Source of the DNA: Vibrio inusitatus
Lineage (GTDB): Bacteria; Pseudomonadota; Gammaproteobacteria; Enterobacterales; Vibrionaceae
Assembly (NCBI GenBank): GCA_024346935.1
Contig: AP024878.1
Coordinates: 1,984,001 to 2,048,000 of the forward strand
Length of the DNA stretch: 64,000 nucleotides
Direction: 5' to 3'
The position numbers were made by a program, and so were the translations under genes. Every line of letters starts with the position of its first letter. Position 1 is the first letter of the stretch. This document shows positions 36,661 to 45,689 of this stretch, piece by piece. The notes below the pieces were generated by a model, which was not told the origin of the DNA, did no database searches, and saw only the letters and a program-made list of their open reading frames with translations.

Positions 36661-36991
36661 CATCAGTGTGGTGGTAATGGCTAGGACGATTATGGATGTA
36701 ACAAGACCGCTTTGTAGCTTATTGATTTAGTAAAATCTATTTAAGCCTCAGGATCTGGAAAATGCTTTTCGGTGAACCTGCTAAATAAACATTTAACGGA
36801 TTCCCTTGAATATCGCAGTTATTATCTGAAGTCGGGTCTAACCCAATGACCAAATATTCTCATCCGTTGGACTCGAAAAAGTTGAATTAAATTGATTGAA
36901 ATAAAAGCTATGAGCTAGTCTTTAGCTATTGGTTAGCGCTTTAAAACTACGAATAGATTTAGGTAGTTAAGATTCATAATTAGGGATATTT
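36661..36991. other. Upstream region of the ccoNOP-tsdA locus
   Basis: AT-rich, no gene seen. Contains TAGGGAT before the ccoN start as a ribosome site. It presumably includes the operon promoter; no clear regulator site was recognised. Confidence 0.4.
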
Positions 36992-38389
36992 ATGATGCAA
37001 GAAACTAGGGTAATGAAGGCTTTTATGTTTGCGGCTTTGTTTTGGGGAATAGTCGCAATGTTCATTGGCATAGCCCTCGCGGCCCAACTTTACTGGCCTC
37101 AACTTAACTTTAGCTCTGAATTTATTCAATTTGGTCGGTTGAGGCCACTACATACTAACGGCGTCATTTTTGGACTGGTTTGTAATATACTAATCGGTGT
37201 CTCTCTTTATGTCGTCTGCACTACATCTGAGACAAAGCTGGTTTCGCAAAAGCTGGCCTGGATACTTTTTTACGGCTGGCAAATACTACTCATTTTAGGT
37301 TATATCACTCTCCCTTTAGGGTTTACTTCAACAAAAGAGTATGCGGAATTGGAATGGCCTCTCGATATTTTAATGGCGAGTATGTGGCTTCTGTACGCTT
37401 ACATTTTCTTTGCTACTTTAGCGATGAAAAAAACCAAACATATTTTTGTTTCTAACTGGTTCTTTGGTTCTGTCATCATTGTCATTACCATGATATTTGT
37501 TGTCAACAATGCAGTGTTACCTGTCACGTTAACTAAGTCCTATTCTATATTTTCTGGGGCTAGTGACGCGCTTGTGCAGTGGTGGTGGGGTCACAATGCC
37601 GTCGGTTTTCTGCTAACCGCTTCTATTATTGGCATTAATTATTATGTCATACCGAAAGTCACCGGACAGCCGATATATTCTTACCGGCTTTCAATTATTA
37701 ATTTTTGGGGAATTATTGGTTTCTATACATGGGCTGGCACGCACCATATGATTTATTCATCTGTTCCCGATTGGATTCAAAATATAGGAATAGTAATGTC
37801 TTTATTATTGTGGCTACCGTCATGGGCGGGTGCTTACAATATCTATCGAACTATCACAGCTGATAAAATGCGTCTAAGAGAAAATTATATTCTTTGGTTT
37901 TTCCTTTCTTCTGTCATTTACTACGCATTATCAACCGCCGAAGGACCGTTGTTGGCTATTCGCTGGTTTAATATGATTGCTCACAATACTAATTGGATTA
38001 TTGGCCATGTACACTCTGGAGCATTGGGTTGGGTTGGTATGAGTTGTATTGCAACCTTCTATTATTTAATACCAAAACTCTTTGGTAAATCTCAAATCTG
38101 GTCGATGAAACTGGTCAAAGTACATTTTTATTTCGCCAGTATTGGTGTGTTGCTTTATATCGTTGCATTGTGGATTGCAGGGATAGGTCAAGGTGTGATG
38201 TGGCAAGCACAAGAAGACACTGGTGCACTGACCTATAGCTTTATTGATACGCTAAAATTTATCTCGCCGTATATGTTTATTCGTTTCTTAGGGGGAGTGT
38301 TTTATGTCTTTGGCATGTTCATCATGGTTTATAACCTCTATAGAACCGTTACTGTGCATTCTGTATCAGTAAAGACAGTCGAGGGATAA
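36992..38389 (+). CDS. ccoN: cbb3-type cytochrome oxidase catalytic subunit CcoN
   Basis: 465 aa with about twelve membrane segments. This is the heme-copper subunit that reduces oxygen. Expected ligands are visible: His54 in RPLHTNGVIF for low-spin heme, His201 in WWWGHNAVGF and His251/His252 in AGTHHMIYSS for CuB, and His339/His341 in IIGHVHSGALGW for the hemes. Tyr245 in GFYTWAGTHH is the helix VII tyrosine of cbb3 enzymes. The sequence is divergent from the canonical Vibrio CcoN and AT-rich. No ccoG/H/I/S maturation genes are nearby. Confidence 0.92.
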   Translation: MMQETRVMKAFMFAALFWGIVAMFIGIALAAQLYWPQLNFSSEFIQFGRLRPLHTNGVIFGLVCNILIGVSLYVVCTTSETKLVSQKLAWILFYGWQILLILGYITLPLGFTSTKEYAELEWPLDILMASMWLLYAYIFFATLAMKKTKHIFVSNWFFGSVIIVITMIFVVNNAVLPVTLTKSYSIFSGASDALVQWWWGHNAVGFLLTASIIGINYYVIPKVTGQPIYSYRLSIINFWGIIGFYTWAGTHHMIYSSVPDWIQNIGIVMSLLLWLPSWAGAYNIYRTITADKMRLRENYILWFFLSSVIYYALSTAEGPLLAIRWFNMIAHNTNWIIGHVHSGALGWVGMSCIATFYYLIPKLFGKSQIWSMKLVKVHFYFASIGVLLYIVALWIAGIGQGVMWQAQEDTGALTYSFIDTLKFISPYMFIRFLGGVFYVFGMFIMVYNLYRTVTVHSVSVKTVEG

Positions 38390-38392
38390 ACA

Positions 38393-39010
38393 ATGACTTT
38401 TAATTTTACTAAATCTGTCGTTGCATTTGTTATTGTTTCCTTTGGTGTTGCCGCCTTCTCTTTTGTTGTTTGGGTGTTACCTGGATTCTTTGTTACGCCT
38501 CATTTGGCAACTATCTCGGATGCAAAGCCCTACTCGCCTCTGGAACTCGAAGGACGTGATGTCTATATGTCTCAAGGCTGTCATGTTTGTCATACTCAAA
38601 TGGTAAGAAACCTCGAAGCGGAGCGTTTACGCTATGGACGACCAAACAAGATGGAAGACGATATTTACGAGCACACTTTCTTGTGGGGCTCCTCTCGTAT
38701 CGGTCCTGATCTAACCAATATCGGTTTGAAATATACGGAAGATTGGCAAATACAACATTTAAAAGATCCGCAAAGCTTGGTTCCTGAATCGATTATGCCA
38801 CCATTCAAGTGGTTATTTGAGCAGCCTTTAGATAGCGCAATTACCGCTAAAAAGATGCAAGCATTACGTAAGTTAGGAGTGCCGTATCACGATGATGAGA
38901 TTGCAAACGCTGCACAAGAGGTGAAAGGAAAAACTAAAGGGGATGCTCTGGTTGCCTACCTAATGAGCTTGGGTGTTGATACACATAAAAATAAGAAGGA
39001 CTTACAATGA
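38393..39010 (+). CDS. ccoO: cbb3-type oxidase monoheme cytochrome c subunit CcoO
   Basis: 205 aa, anchored by one N-terminal membrane segment (residues 6-28). The heme c motif CHVCH lies in LEGRDVYMSQGCHVCHTQMV, and the axial Met in VVPESIMPP-like SLVPESIMPPFKW. The conserved FLWGSSRIGPDLTNIG block follows. It begins 3 bp after ccoN and overlaps ccoP by four bases (ATGA). Confidence 0.92.
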   Translation: MTFNFTKSVVAFVIVSFGVAAFSFVVWVLPGFFVTPHLATISDAKPYSPLELEGRDVYMSQGCHVCHTQMVRNLEAERLRYGRPNKMEDDIYEHTFLWGSSRIGPDLTNIGLKYTEDWQIQHLKDPQSLVPESIMPPFKWLFEQPLDSAITAKKMQALRKLGVPYHDDEIANAAQEVKGKTKGDALVAYLMSLGVDTHKNKKDLQ

Positions 39011-40461
39011 GTGATTTCTGGTTAGACTGGGCGAGTGTCTTCACTGTTCTGTTCCTTCTTTGTATGGTTGCAGCCGTTGTATCGCTTTATCGACGAAATA
39101 AACAAGCGGACAAAGATAAGACTCTGATGATTTATGATGGTGTTAAAGAAAATGATGCGCCTATTCCCAGTATCGTTTTTTTTGGTTACCTCATTTTTTT
39201 TATTGGTGCATTTGTATATTTGATACTTTTTCCTGGTATTGCTTCTTGGAAAGGTGTCCTCAACTGGACAGGTGAGAGCGACTCAGTCAATGGTCATATA
39301 AAAAACCTAGATCACGAGATTGCTCAAATGTTAAAAACACCAACCAACATTCCACTTACCGTATTAGCAAAAAATAGTGACCTCATTAACGCTGGGAAAT
39401 CATTGTTCAAAGATAATTGTGCAGCTTGCCATACTGTTTCAGCTACAGGTCAATTTAATTATCCTAACTTAACGGACCAAGATTGGTTATATGGTGGTAA
39501 CGACCAAAATATCATTAGTTCGATTACCCATGGCCGTCACGGAATGATGCCCGCTTGGAAACCACAGCTGACAGAACCTCAGATCTCCGAACTGACCGAC
39601 TATGTTATAAATATCAAAACCGAAAAAAAATCTAATCCACTTTTTGTTGAGAATTGTGTGGCTTGCCATAGTGCAGATGGTACGGGCAATCAAGCGATAG
39701 GCGCGGCTAACTTAACCGATGATGTCTGGTTACATGGTGGTACTAAAGAAGAAATACATCACTCGATTACTACCGGCTTCAACAATCAAATGCCGGCATT
39801 TGATACTCGCTTTACCGACAATCAAATTTTACTTGTTGGGGCTTATCTGCGAAGTATTCAAACGGAATATAAAGTTGAGCCATCAGAACCTTTAACTCAG
39901 ACAACAGGTGGAAATAGCCTAAGTGATATGCCATTCGCGGCAAATAGCTGTATCGCTTGTCACGGTAAGCTCGGAGAAGGGCTTGGCGATATTGCCCCAA
40001 AACTTGCCGGACTCTCTGCACAATACATTCAAGACCAAATTCATAACTTCAAAAGTGGTGACAGGCAAAATGCCACAATGAAATCAATGGTGGCTAGACT
40101 AGATAATGAATCTATTACAGAAGTCGCTGACTATTACGCTAAACAGAAAGCACCTCTTAAGAATATTTCTCCACGGGGATCGCAAGTTACTTACGATGAT
40201 CCTGCAGCACGCCTCGTCAATCAAGGTGATTGGCAACGACAAATTCCTTCATGTGTGACGTGCCATGGTACTGATACATTAGGTGTCGATAATTTCCCTC
40301 GCCTTGCCGGGCAAAATGCCACGTACCTAGAAAATCAATTACTTGACTGGCAACAAAATAAACGTACTGGTGACCCTGACAATATGATGAAGAATATTGC
40401 CATTAAACTATCCAGCGATGAGATAAAAGCCGTCGCTCATTATCTTTCGACGATGAAGTAG
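39007..40461 (+). CDS. ccoP: Tetraheme CcoP-type subunit fused to a cytochrome c4-like domain
   Basis: 484 aa, against about 300 for ordinary CcoP. Two N-terminal membrane segments (about residues 8-28 and 53-75) and the DGVKENDAPIP segment are CcoP-like. Two cytochrome domains follow with CAACH (138-142) and CVACH (217-221). A further C-terminal diheme part has CIACH (315-319) and CVTCH (416-420), plus the KLAGLSAQYIQDQIHNFKSG and RLAGQNATYLENQLLDW blocks typical of cytochrome c4. Cytochrome c4 is a known donor to cbb3 oxidase, so the fusion likely carries its own donor. No separate ccoQ gene exists here. Confidence 0.9.
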   Translation: MSDFWLDWASVFTVLFLLCMVAAVVSLYRRNKQADKDKTLMIYDGVKENDAPIPSIVFFGYLIFFIGAFVYLILFPGIASWKGVLNWTGESDSVNGHIKNLDHEIAQMLKTPTNIPLTVLAKNSDLINAGKSLFKDNCAACHTVSATGQFNYPNLTDQDWLYGGNDQNIISSITHGRHGMMPAWKPQLTEPQISELTDYVINIKTEKKSNPLFVENCVACHSADGTGNQAIGAANLTDDVWLHGGTKEEIHHSITTGFNNQMPAFDTRFTDNQILLVGAYLRSIQTEYKVEPSEPLTQTTGGNSLSDMPFAANSCIACHGKLGEGLGDIAPKLAGLSAQYIQDQIHNFKSGDRQNATMKSMVARLDNESITEVADYYAKQKAPLKNISPRGSQVTYDDPAARLVNQGDWQRQIPSCVTCHGTDTLGVDNFPRLAGQNATYLENQLLDWQQNKRTGDPDNMMKNIAIKLSSDEIKAVAHYLSTMK

Positions 40462-40470
40462 GAGCTGAAA

Positions 40471-41538
40471 ATGAAGCCAATATTGACGTTATTTACTCTA
40501 CTATTTTCATTAAATGCTTACGCAAACCAGTCTGATTTAATAGAGAAGCAACCAAGTTTACCTTCGGTGGAAAAGATAGAAGGTAGTGATAGTTTATTTC
40601 CTTATGAGTTATCGACAATTCCGAGCACCCCGTTTGGCGATAAGGTAAAGCGCGGGTACCAGCTCATGACAAACTCGCAAAGCATGCGCAATAAATACGT
40701 TTTTAATGAGCAAAATTGTACGAATTGTCACTTGTCATCGGGCCGATTACCCAATGCAGCCCCAATGGGTGCTTCATTTTTTGCTTATCCGGCTTACCGT
40801 TCCAAAAATAAGCACGTCAATTCATATCAAGAAAGGGTGCAAGGCTGTTTTCGTTATTCTATGAATGGCGTAATGCCAACAACTGACAGCGATGTCCTAG
40901 TCGACTTCTCTGCGTACGCATACTGGTTAGGTGTAACCACCTTGTACAATATGCATGGACTCGAAAATCTTTCCGTTCCAGAGCTGTCTGATAAGCAACT
41001 CTTAGCCGGAGGGAAAGTCGATGATTTCCCATTTCATCCTGAGTTACAAAAGGCATTAGACAAAGTAGGTAGTACTGTAGAAACAAGAGCCAAAATGCCA
41101 GGTCGTGGTTTCCCAAAACTGGATAAACCAAAATTAACACCCGACTACGAACGCGGTGAACTTGTGTTCCGGAAACATTGCGCTGCATGCCATGGCTCTG
41201 ATGGACAAGGTAAAGAAGTTGCCGGTATCAAATCGTTACCACCACTCTGGGGGAAAAACAGTTACAACTGGGGGGCTGGAATGCACAAATTTTCAACCGC
41301 CGCTGCTTTCATTTATGAAAATATGCCACTTGGGAAAAGTGTGCAACTCACGAAACAACAAGCTTGGGATGTCGCCACTTTTATGAATTCTCATGAAAGA
41401 CCTCAAGATCCAAGATTTAAAAATTCTATCGCTGAAACTAAAAAGATTTACCAAAGTAAAGACAGTGCATATGGAGAGACAATTAATGGGGTCACACTTG
41501 GAAGTTCACCTCTTGAAGAGCATCACCAATTAAACTGA
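40471..41538 (+). CDS. tsdA: Thiosulfate dehydrogenase/tetrathionate reductase TsdA
   Basis: 355 aa. Signal peptide MKPILTLFTLLFSLNAYA. Two c-type hemes: CTNCH at 83-87 and CAACH at 237-241. Family-specific features are NCTNCHLSSGRLPNAAPMGA and ERVQGCFRYSMNG, with Cys126 as the unusual cysteine ligand of heme 1. Met285 (ENMPLGKS) is a candidate ligand to heme 2. It oxidises thiosulfate to tetrathionate in the periplasm, or the reverse. It starts 9 bp after ccoP, so its electrons probably go to this oxidase. Confidence 0.9.
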   Translation: MKPILTLFTLLFSLNAYANQSDLIEKQPSLPSVEKIEGSDSLFPYELSTIPSTPFGDKVKRGYQLMTNSQSMRNKYVFNEQNCTNCHLSSGRLPNAAPMGASFFAYPAYRSKNKHVNSYQERVQGCFRYSMNGVMPTTDSDVLVDFSAYAYWLGVTTLYNMHGLENLSVPELSDKQLLAGGKVDDFPFHPELQKALDKVGSTVETRAKMPGRGFPKLDKPKLTPDYERGELVFRKHCAACHGSDGQGKEVAGIKSLPPLWGKNSYNWGAGMHKFSTAAAFIYENMPLGKSVQLTKQQAWDVATFMNSHERPQDPRFKNSIAETKKIYQSKDSAYGETINGVTLGSSPLEEHHQLN

Positions 41539-42182
41539 TATTTACTGCAGTTTTAGACACCGAGTTAGGTGGGGAAAGTCACTAAAGAGGCTTTTGCTAA
41601 ACAATGCTTGAACGATTTCTGTAATCGATGCATTTGCATAGTTTAAGTCACCTTGCTCAATCAGATTGTTGAATATGCAAAACTGCATCAGTCAATAAAG
41701 AGAGGGAATCCCCTAGTTTCTTGGTAATTATTATACTCACAAATTCGGTTGCTAATCAGAGTACAACCGAATTGCTTGGTGTCCATTCATTGCAGATAGC
41801 ATGTTCGACACTAGGAAGTATCATTCACTTTTCAAGGTTAGGAGACTAACCTCTACCTTCTCCACATTGCGGAATAGCCTTCAGAAAACAGAGGCGCCCT
41901 CGAACACTGCAACAACCTCTCATAATTATATAAATAAAAGATAACAACCCTCATCAAGACATTGATTTTAAAAACAAAAAATTAGTATTAATTCTTAATT
42001 AATCCATGATTATTTTGAAAATATTATGGCGTAAGCTTCATCCTGTTATATAGGTACTCCTCTACTAAACGCACTCGAAACTAAACAATTTAGTCGTCGC
42101 TAGTTAAGTACGGGATATAGAGGCTTTGAAACTGTAGGTCTGCACCTTGAAAAATAGAAGTATTAATCAAAGAGAATATATT
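41539..42182. other. Intergenic region after tsdA
   Basis: About 640 bp, AT-rich. No gene, clear terminator or tRNA-like end repeat seen. A right boundary of the putative second island was looked for here and not found. Confidence 0.4.
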
Positions 42183-42620
42183 ATGAAAAATCGCAAATTA
42201 GCACTAACAACTGTAATCATGCTTTCAGCACTTACACTATCTCAAGGTGCAATAGCAAAAAATATCACTAAAGATCAAAGTTTTACTCAGTTGATGACTC
42301 AAGTAGATCAGGAGATTCAATCTGGTGACGTGTTTATAGCGACCAACTCTGCGTTTGACAAAACAGAGACCGCTTTAGATATCGAAACTGAACTCAAAGA
42401 CATTTATATTTCGCAAGATCAGGCTAACAACGTAGGGTTGACTCCAGCGAGAACGTTTAGTGTTTATAGTGCGGCAAACATTCAAGAAATCAGTAATAAA
42501 ATTTCTGAAATTGTGCGTAGCGATCAACCTAATTATTTTTCTGTGGAGCTTTATTCTAACCAAATGGGTGCAGAATCTAACATGGTTGAATACGTTGCAA
42601 AAGTAACTGAATACAACTAA
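42183..42620 (+). CDS. Exported protein, paralog of 49603-50034 and 50079-50510
   Basis: 145 aa from the second in-frame ATG (42183), which starts the signal peptide MKNRKLALTTVIMLSALTLSQG. The mature part shares the pattern KNITKDQSFTQLMTQVDQE, ELKDIYIS-Q, NVGLTP, and the closing SNMVEYVAKVTEY with two genes 7 kb downstream. The family is not known to me. The product is likely periplasmic. One copy stands alone here and two are in tandem downstream, which suggests a duplication. Confidence 0.75.
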   Translation: MKNRKLALTTVIMLSALTLSQGAIAKNITKDQSFTQLMTQVDQEIQSGDVFIATNSAFDKTETALDIETELKDIYISQDQANNVGLTPARTFSVYSAANIQEISNKISEIVRSDQPNYFSVELYSNQMGAESNMVEYVAKVTEYN

Positions 42621-42736
42621 ACAACCACCTTAACATTCTGGCGTTGGTTCAAATCAGTATTCAACTTTCAGACAATTAGTTTGGGATAATACTACGACGA
42701 TGAAACACAGTTACCCAGAACAATGGAGCACGCACT

Positions 42737-43279
42737 TTGTCAGAACCATCTAAAACGAGATTCCATTATGTCGTTACACATCCGGCAGAATCTAGATTTG
42801 TAGCCGCTATCATCGCGGCACTAGGTTCTGGGACATGTATTGCTTTATTGGCACTAATTGACGATATATTGAAAGGTGATTTCGCCCTCATTGCCCCTTT
42901 TGGCGCTTCTATGGTGCTTGTTTTTGGGCTTCCAAAGAGTCCTTTGGCACAACCCAAAAATGTTATTTTAGGGCACCTAGTCACAGCACTCATCGGAATT
43001 ACCGCGTTAAAATTTTTGCCTGTCACTTTCTGGTCTATCGGCTTGACGGTCGGTATTGGTGTATTTAGCATGATAATGCTTAAAGTCACCCATCCACCCG
43101 CAGGTGGCAACCCAATATTAATTATGCTGGGCGGGCACAGTAGTTACTTATTCTCGTTATATCCGGTGTTTACCGGCAGTATCCTGATTGTTCTGTTTGC
43201 ACTAGTCTACCATCGCTTTATCTCTCGCTTAGAATACGCTGGGTTTAACCCTGTCAAAGGAGAACCGACGAATGAATAA
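42737..43279 (+). CDS. HPP family membrane protein
   Basis: 180 aa with four or five membrane segments. The HPP motif is present in KVTHPPAGGNPILIMLGG. The start is a TTG at 42737 with GGAG nine bases upstream; no ATG gives a fuller N-terminus. HPP proteins are integral membrane proteins of uncertain function, some linked to nitrite transport in plastids and cyanobacteria. The stop overlaps the next gene by 8 bp, so it is translationally coupled to a Usp protein. Confidence 0.82.
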   Translation: MSEPSKTRFHYVVTHPAESRFVAAIIAALGSGTCIALLALIDDILKGDFALIAPFGASMVLVFGLPKSPLAQPKNVILGHLVTALIGITALKFLPVTFWSIGLTVGIGVFSMIMLKVTHPPAGGNPILIMLGGHSSYLFSLYPVFTGSILIVLFALVYHRFISRLEYAGFNPVKGEPTNE

Positions 43280-43691
43280 ACCTATTATTTATGCTTTGAA
43301 TCTTTCATCCCCACAAGAACTGAAAAAAGCACTTGATATTTCGAAGCGATTTAAAGGCCCACTGTATGTTGTGTATGTTACTGATATTGAGCAGGAACGT
43401 GAGGACGATATAGTCTATCTAGGCAAAGTCGCAGCAGAAAACTATATCAATGCAGAGGATAAAGAACTGCATACAACAATGAAGACTTTGTTCCATAACG
43501 CAGATGTGCAACCTGACGATGTCTTTATCTTAAATGGGCCAATAGGCGTTGCTATAGGAAGGTTTGCTAAACAAGTTGATGCTCAACTTATTATTGTGTC
43601 AAAAACTCATCATAGCTATCTGAGATTTTTGGGGAACGAGAGAGCTATCGAAAAACACAGTGTCAGTGATGTATACGTCATAAATGGTTAG
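43272..43691 (+). CDS. Universal stress protein (UspA) family
   Basis: 139 aa, single Usp domain with alternating strands and helices. The ATP-type C-terminal loop is degenerate: instead of G-2x-G-9x-GS/T it reads VSKTHHSYLRFLGNERAIEKHS. It overlaps the HPP gene by 8 bp, and a partnership with that membrane protein is likely. Confidence 0.78.
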   Translation: MNKPIIYALNLSSPQELKKALDISKRFKGPLYVVYVTDIEQEREDDIVYLGKVAAENYINAEDKELHTTMKTLFHNADVQPDDVFILNGPIGVAIGRFAKQVDAQLIIVSKTHHSYLRFLGNERAIEKHSVSDVYVING

Positions 43692-43781
43692 AGCATTGAT
43701 ATAGCAATATCAATCATTCTCAGAAGGCTGGTATCTATGTCTTATTGGGTATAAGTTTTGCTTGAATAATCAGATAAAAAT

Positions 43782-43813
43782 AAGCCTGAGCGTAACACCG
43801 CTCAGGCTTTATT
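43782..43813. terminator. Bidirectional terminator between usp and the BCCT gene
   Basis: AAGCCTGAGCG and CGCTCAGGCTT form an 11-bp stem with A and T runs on the two sides. Confidence 0.88.
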
Positions 43814-43840
43814 CTAGGTTCAGCTTAGATAATAAAAAGC

Positions 43841-45448
43841 TTACGCTTCTTGATCTGAAGGTACTGGTGCCTTGTACTCATGGATCTCAGTTCTGAGACC
43901 CTTAATCAAGCTCACACACATCATCAGCAGTACTAGAGCAAACGGTAAAGCCGTTGTTACTACTCCTGATTGCAATGCTTGGAGCGCATCTTTACCACCC
44001 ACCCACAGCATCACAGCAGCAATTGCACCGCCCATGCAAGTCCAGAATACGCGTTGTGGTACAGGTGCATCAACCTTACCACCCGCTGTAATACTATCTA
44101 TAACTAGAGAGCCTGAATCCGCAGAGGTGACAAAGAATACCAAGATCAATACGACTGAAAGTATTGATAGTACGGAGCTAAATGGCATTGCATCGTATAC
44201 GTGGAACAAGGTTAACGAAATATCCGTCAATCCATTGGCGCCAAGTAATCCAATCTTATTTGCCACTTGGTCTATCGCAATGCCACCAAATACAGACATC
44301 CAAACTAAAGTTACTGCCGTTGGGATGACGATAACCGCAATCAAGAATTCTCGAACCGTTCGACCCTTTGAAATGCGTGCAATAAACATTCCCACAAATG
44401 GTGACCAAGAGATCCACCAAGCCCAATAGAAAACAGTCCAGCCGTGCATCCAGCTGCTATCATCACGACCATGAGGGTTACTCAGTTCTATGACATTTGC
44501 CGCATAGCCTGAGATCGTTGCCCACAAAGAAGGTAAAACACTATTCCAGCCGACAATAGTCACAAACACAAGCAGTATAAACGCGGCTATCATGTTGATA
44601 TTACTTAGGACCTTAACACCACCGTCAATGCCTCGCATTACCGACAATGAAGCAATAAAGGTCACCAATGTAATGATGATTAATTGAGTGCCAATGCCCC
44701 CATCAAGGCCAAATACATGGTTGAAACCACTGGTCGCTTGCTGTGCGCCAAGGCCTAGAGAGGTTGCAAGTCCAAATAAGGTCGCTAATACAGCAAGAAT
44801 ATCAATGGTATGCCCTAGCCATCCCCAAGCTCGGTCACCAAATATTGGGTAGAACGTAGAACGAATAGATAACGGTAGGCCTTTATTATAAGCAAAGAAA
44901 GCCAGTGACAATGCCACTATGGCGTAAATGCTCCAACCATGTAGACCCCAGTGGAAGATAGTTGCGCCAAGCGCCATGGCTTTCGCTTCTTCACTATAGG
45001 CCTCTACATTCAATGGCGTTCCATACCAATCAGTAAAGTATGCGACGGGTTCTGCAACACCCCAGAACAATAGGCCGATACCCATACCGGCAGCAAATAA
45101 CATGGCTATCCACGATAAAGTGCTGTGTTCTGATTGTGCATTTTTCCCACCAATACGAATTTTACCCAAAGGGGAAAGTATCAGCAGAAAAGCAAATAAA
45201 AGGAAAAAGTTAGTTGCCCACATAAAGAACGAGTCAAACTGTTCAATGATGCCGTTTTTAAGGGAGTTGAGGGAGTTGAGAGCGGTTGTAGGACCAACCA
45301 ATAACAAACTTAAGAGGGTTACTATGATGAGAACTGCGCTAGTTCCGAATACGGGGTTATGTATATCGAAGCCCCATTTTTGAATATTATCCTGGCCTAC
45401 CTCATAGTCGGTAGTTTCTATACTGTACTTCTTATTTTCATCATCCAT
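43841..45448 (-). CDS. BCCT family betaine/choline/carnitine transporter
   Basis: 535 aa with twelve membrane segments after a short N-terminal tail. The family signature is HGWTVFYWAWWISWSPFVG, with the Trp residues of the substrate site, and the GAQQATSGFNHVFGLDGG block is present. It takes up compatible solutes with Na+ or H+, relevant to osmotic stress in a marine organism. It has its own upstream region. Confidence 0.93.
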   Translation of the reverse strand: MDDENKKYSIETTDYEVGQDNIQKWGFDIHNPVFGTSAVLIIVTLLSLLLVGPTTALNSLNSLKNGIIEQFDSFFMWATNFFLLFAFLLILSPLGKIRIGGKNAQSEHSTLSWIAMLFAAGMGIGLLFWGVAEPVAYFTDWYGTPLNVEAYSEEAKAMALGATIFHWGLHGWSIYAIVALSLAFFAYNKGLPLSIRSTFYPIFGDRAWGWLGHTIDILAVLATLFGLATSLGLGAQQATSGFNHVFGLDGGIGTQLIIITLVTFIASLSVMRGIDGGVKVLSNINMIAAFILLVFVTIVGWNSVLPSLWATISGYAANVIELSNPHGRDDSSWMHGWTVFYWAWWISWSPFVGMFIARISKGRTVREFLIAVIVIPTAVTLVWMSVFGGIAIDQVANKIGLLGANGLTDISLTLFHVYDAMPFSSVLSILSVVLILVFFVTSADSGSLVIDSITAGGKVDAPVPQRVFWTCMGGAIAAVMLWVGGKDALQALQSGVVTTALPFALVLLMMCVSLIKGLRTEIHEYKAPVPSDQEA

Positions 45449-45629
45449 AAAAAATTATATTAGGTTGCGTTTCTAAATCTCTATCAATAGAGAAATACAA
45501 CAGAACAGTCCTCCGTTTAGGTTTCACACGAAATTGTGCGCACGCAGTGTAACACAGATCACATAGCCACTCTAATTGGCTTACTAACGTGAGAACTCAA
45601 AATATGTATCAATAAATAACTCATCAACA

Positions 45630-45658
45630 TAAAAAAGGTCGACATATGCCGACCTTTC
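45630..45658 (-). terminator. Terminator after the AI-2E family gene
   Basis: On the minus strand AAAGGTCGGCATATGTCGACC is followed by a T-run; the stem is AAGGTCG/CGACCTT. Confidence 0.8.
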
Positions 45659-45689
45659 TATTTCATTCTTTGTATCAAACAACCTGAAA

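Noticed and set aside
41539..42182. Right boundary of a second tRNA-Ser island
   Set aside because: No further copy of the 33-bp repeat was found here or elsewhere in the window.
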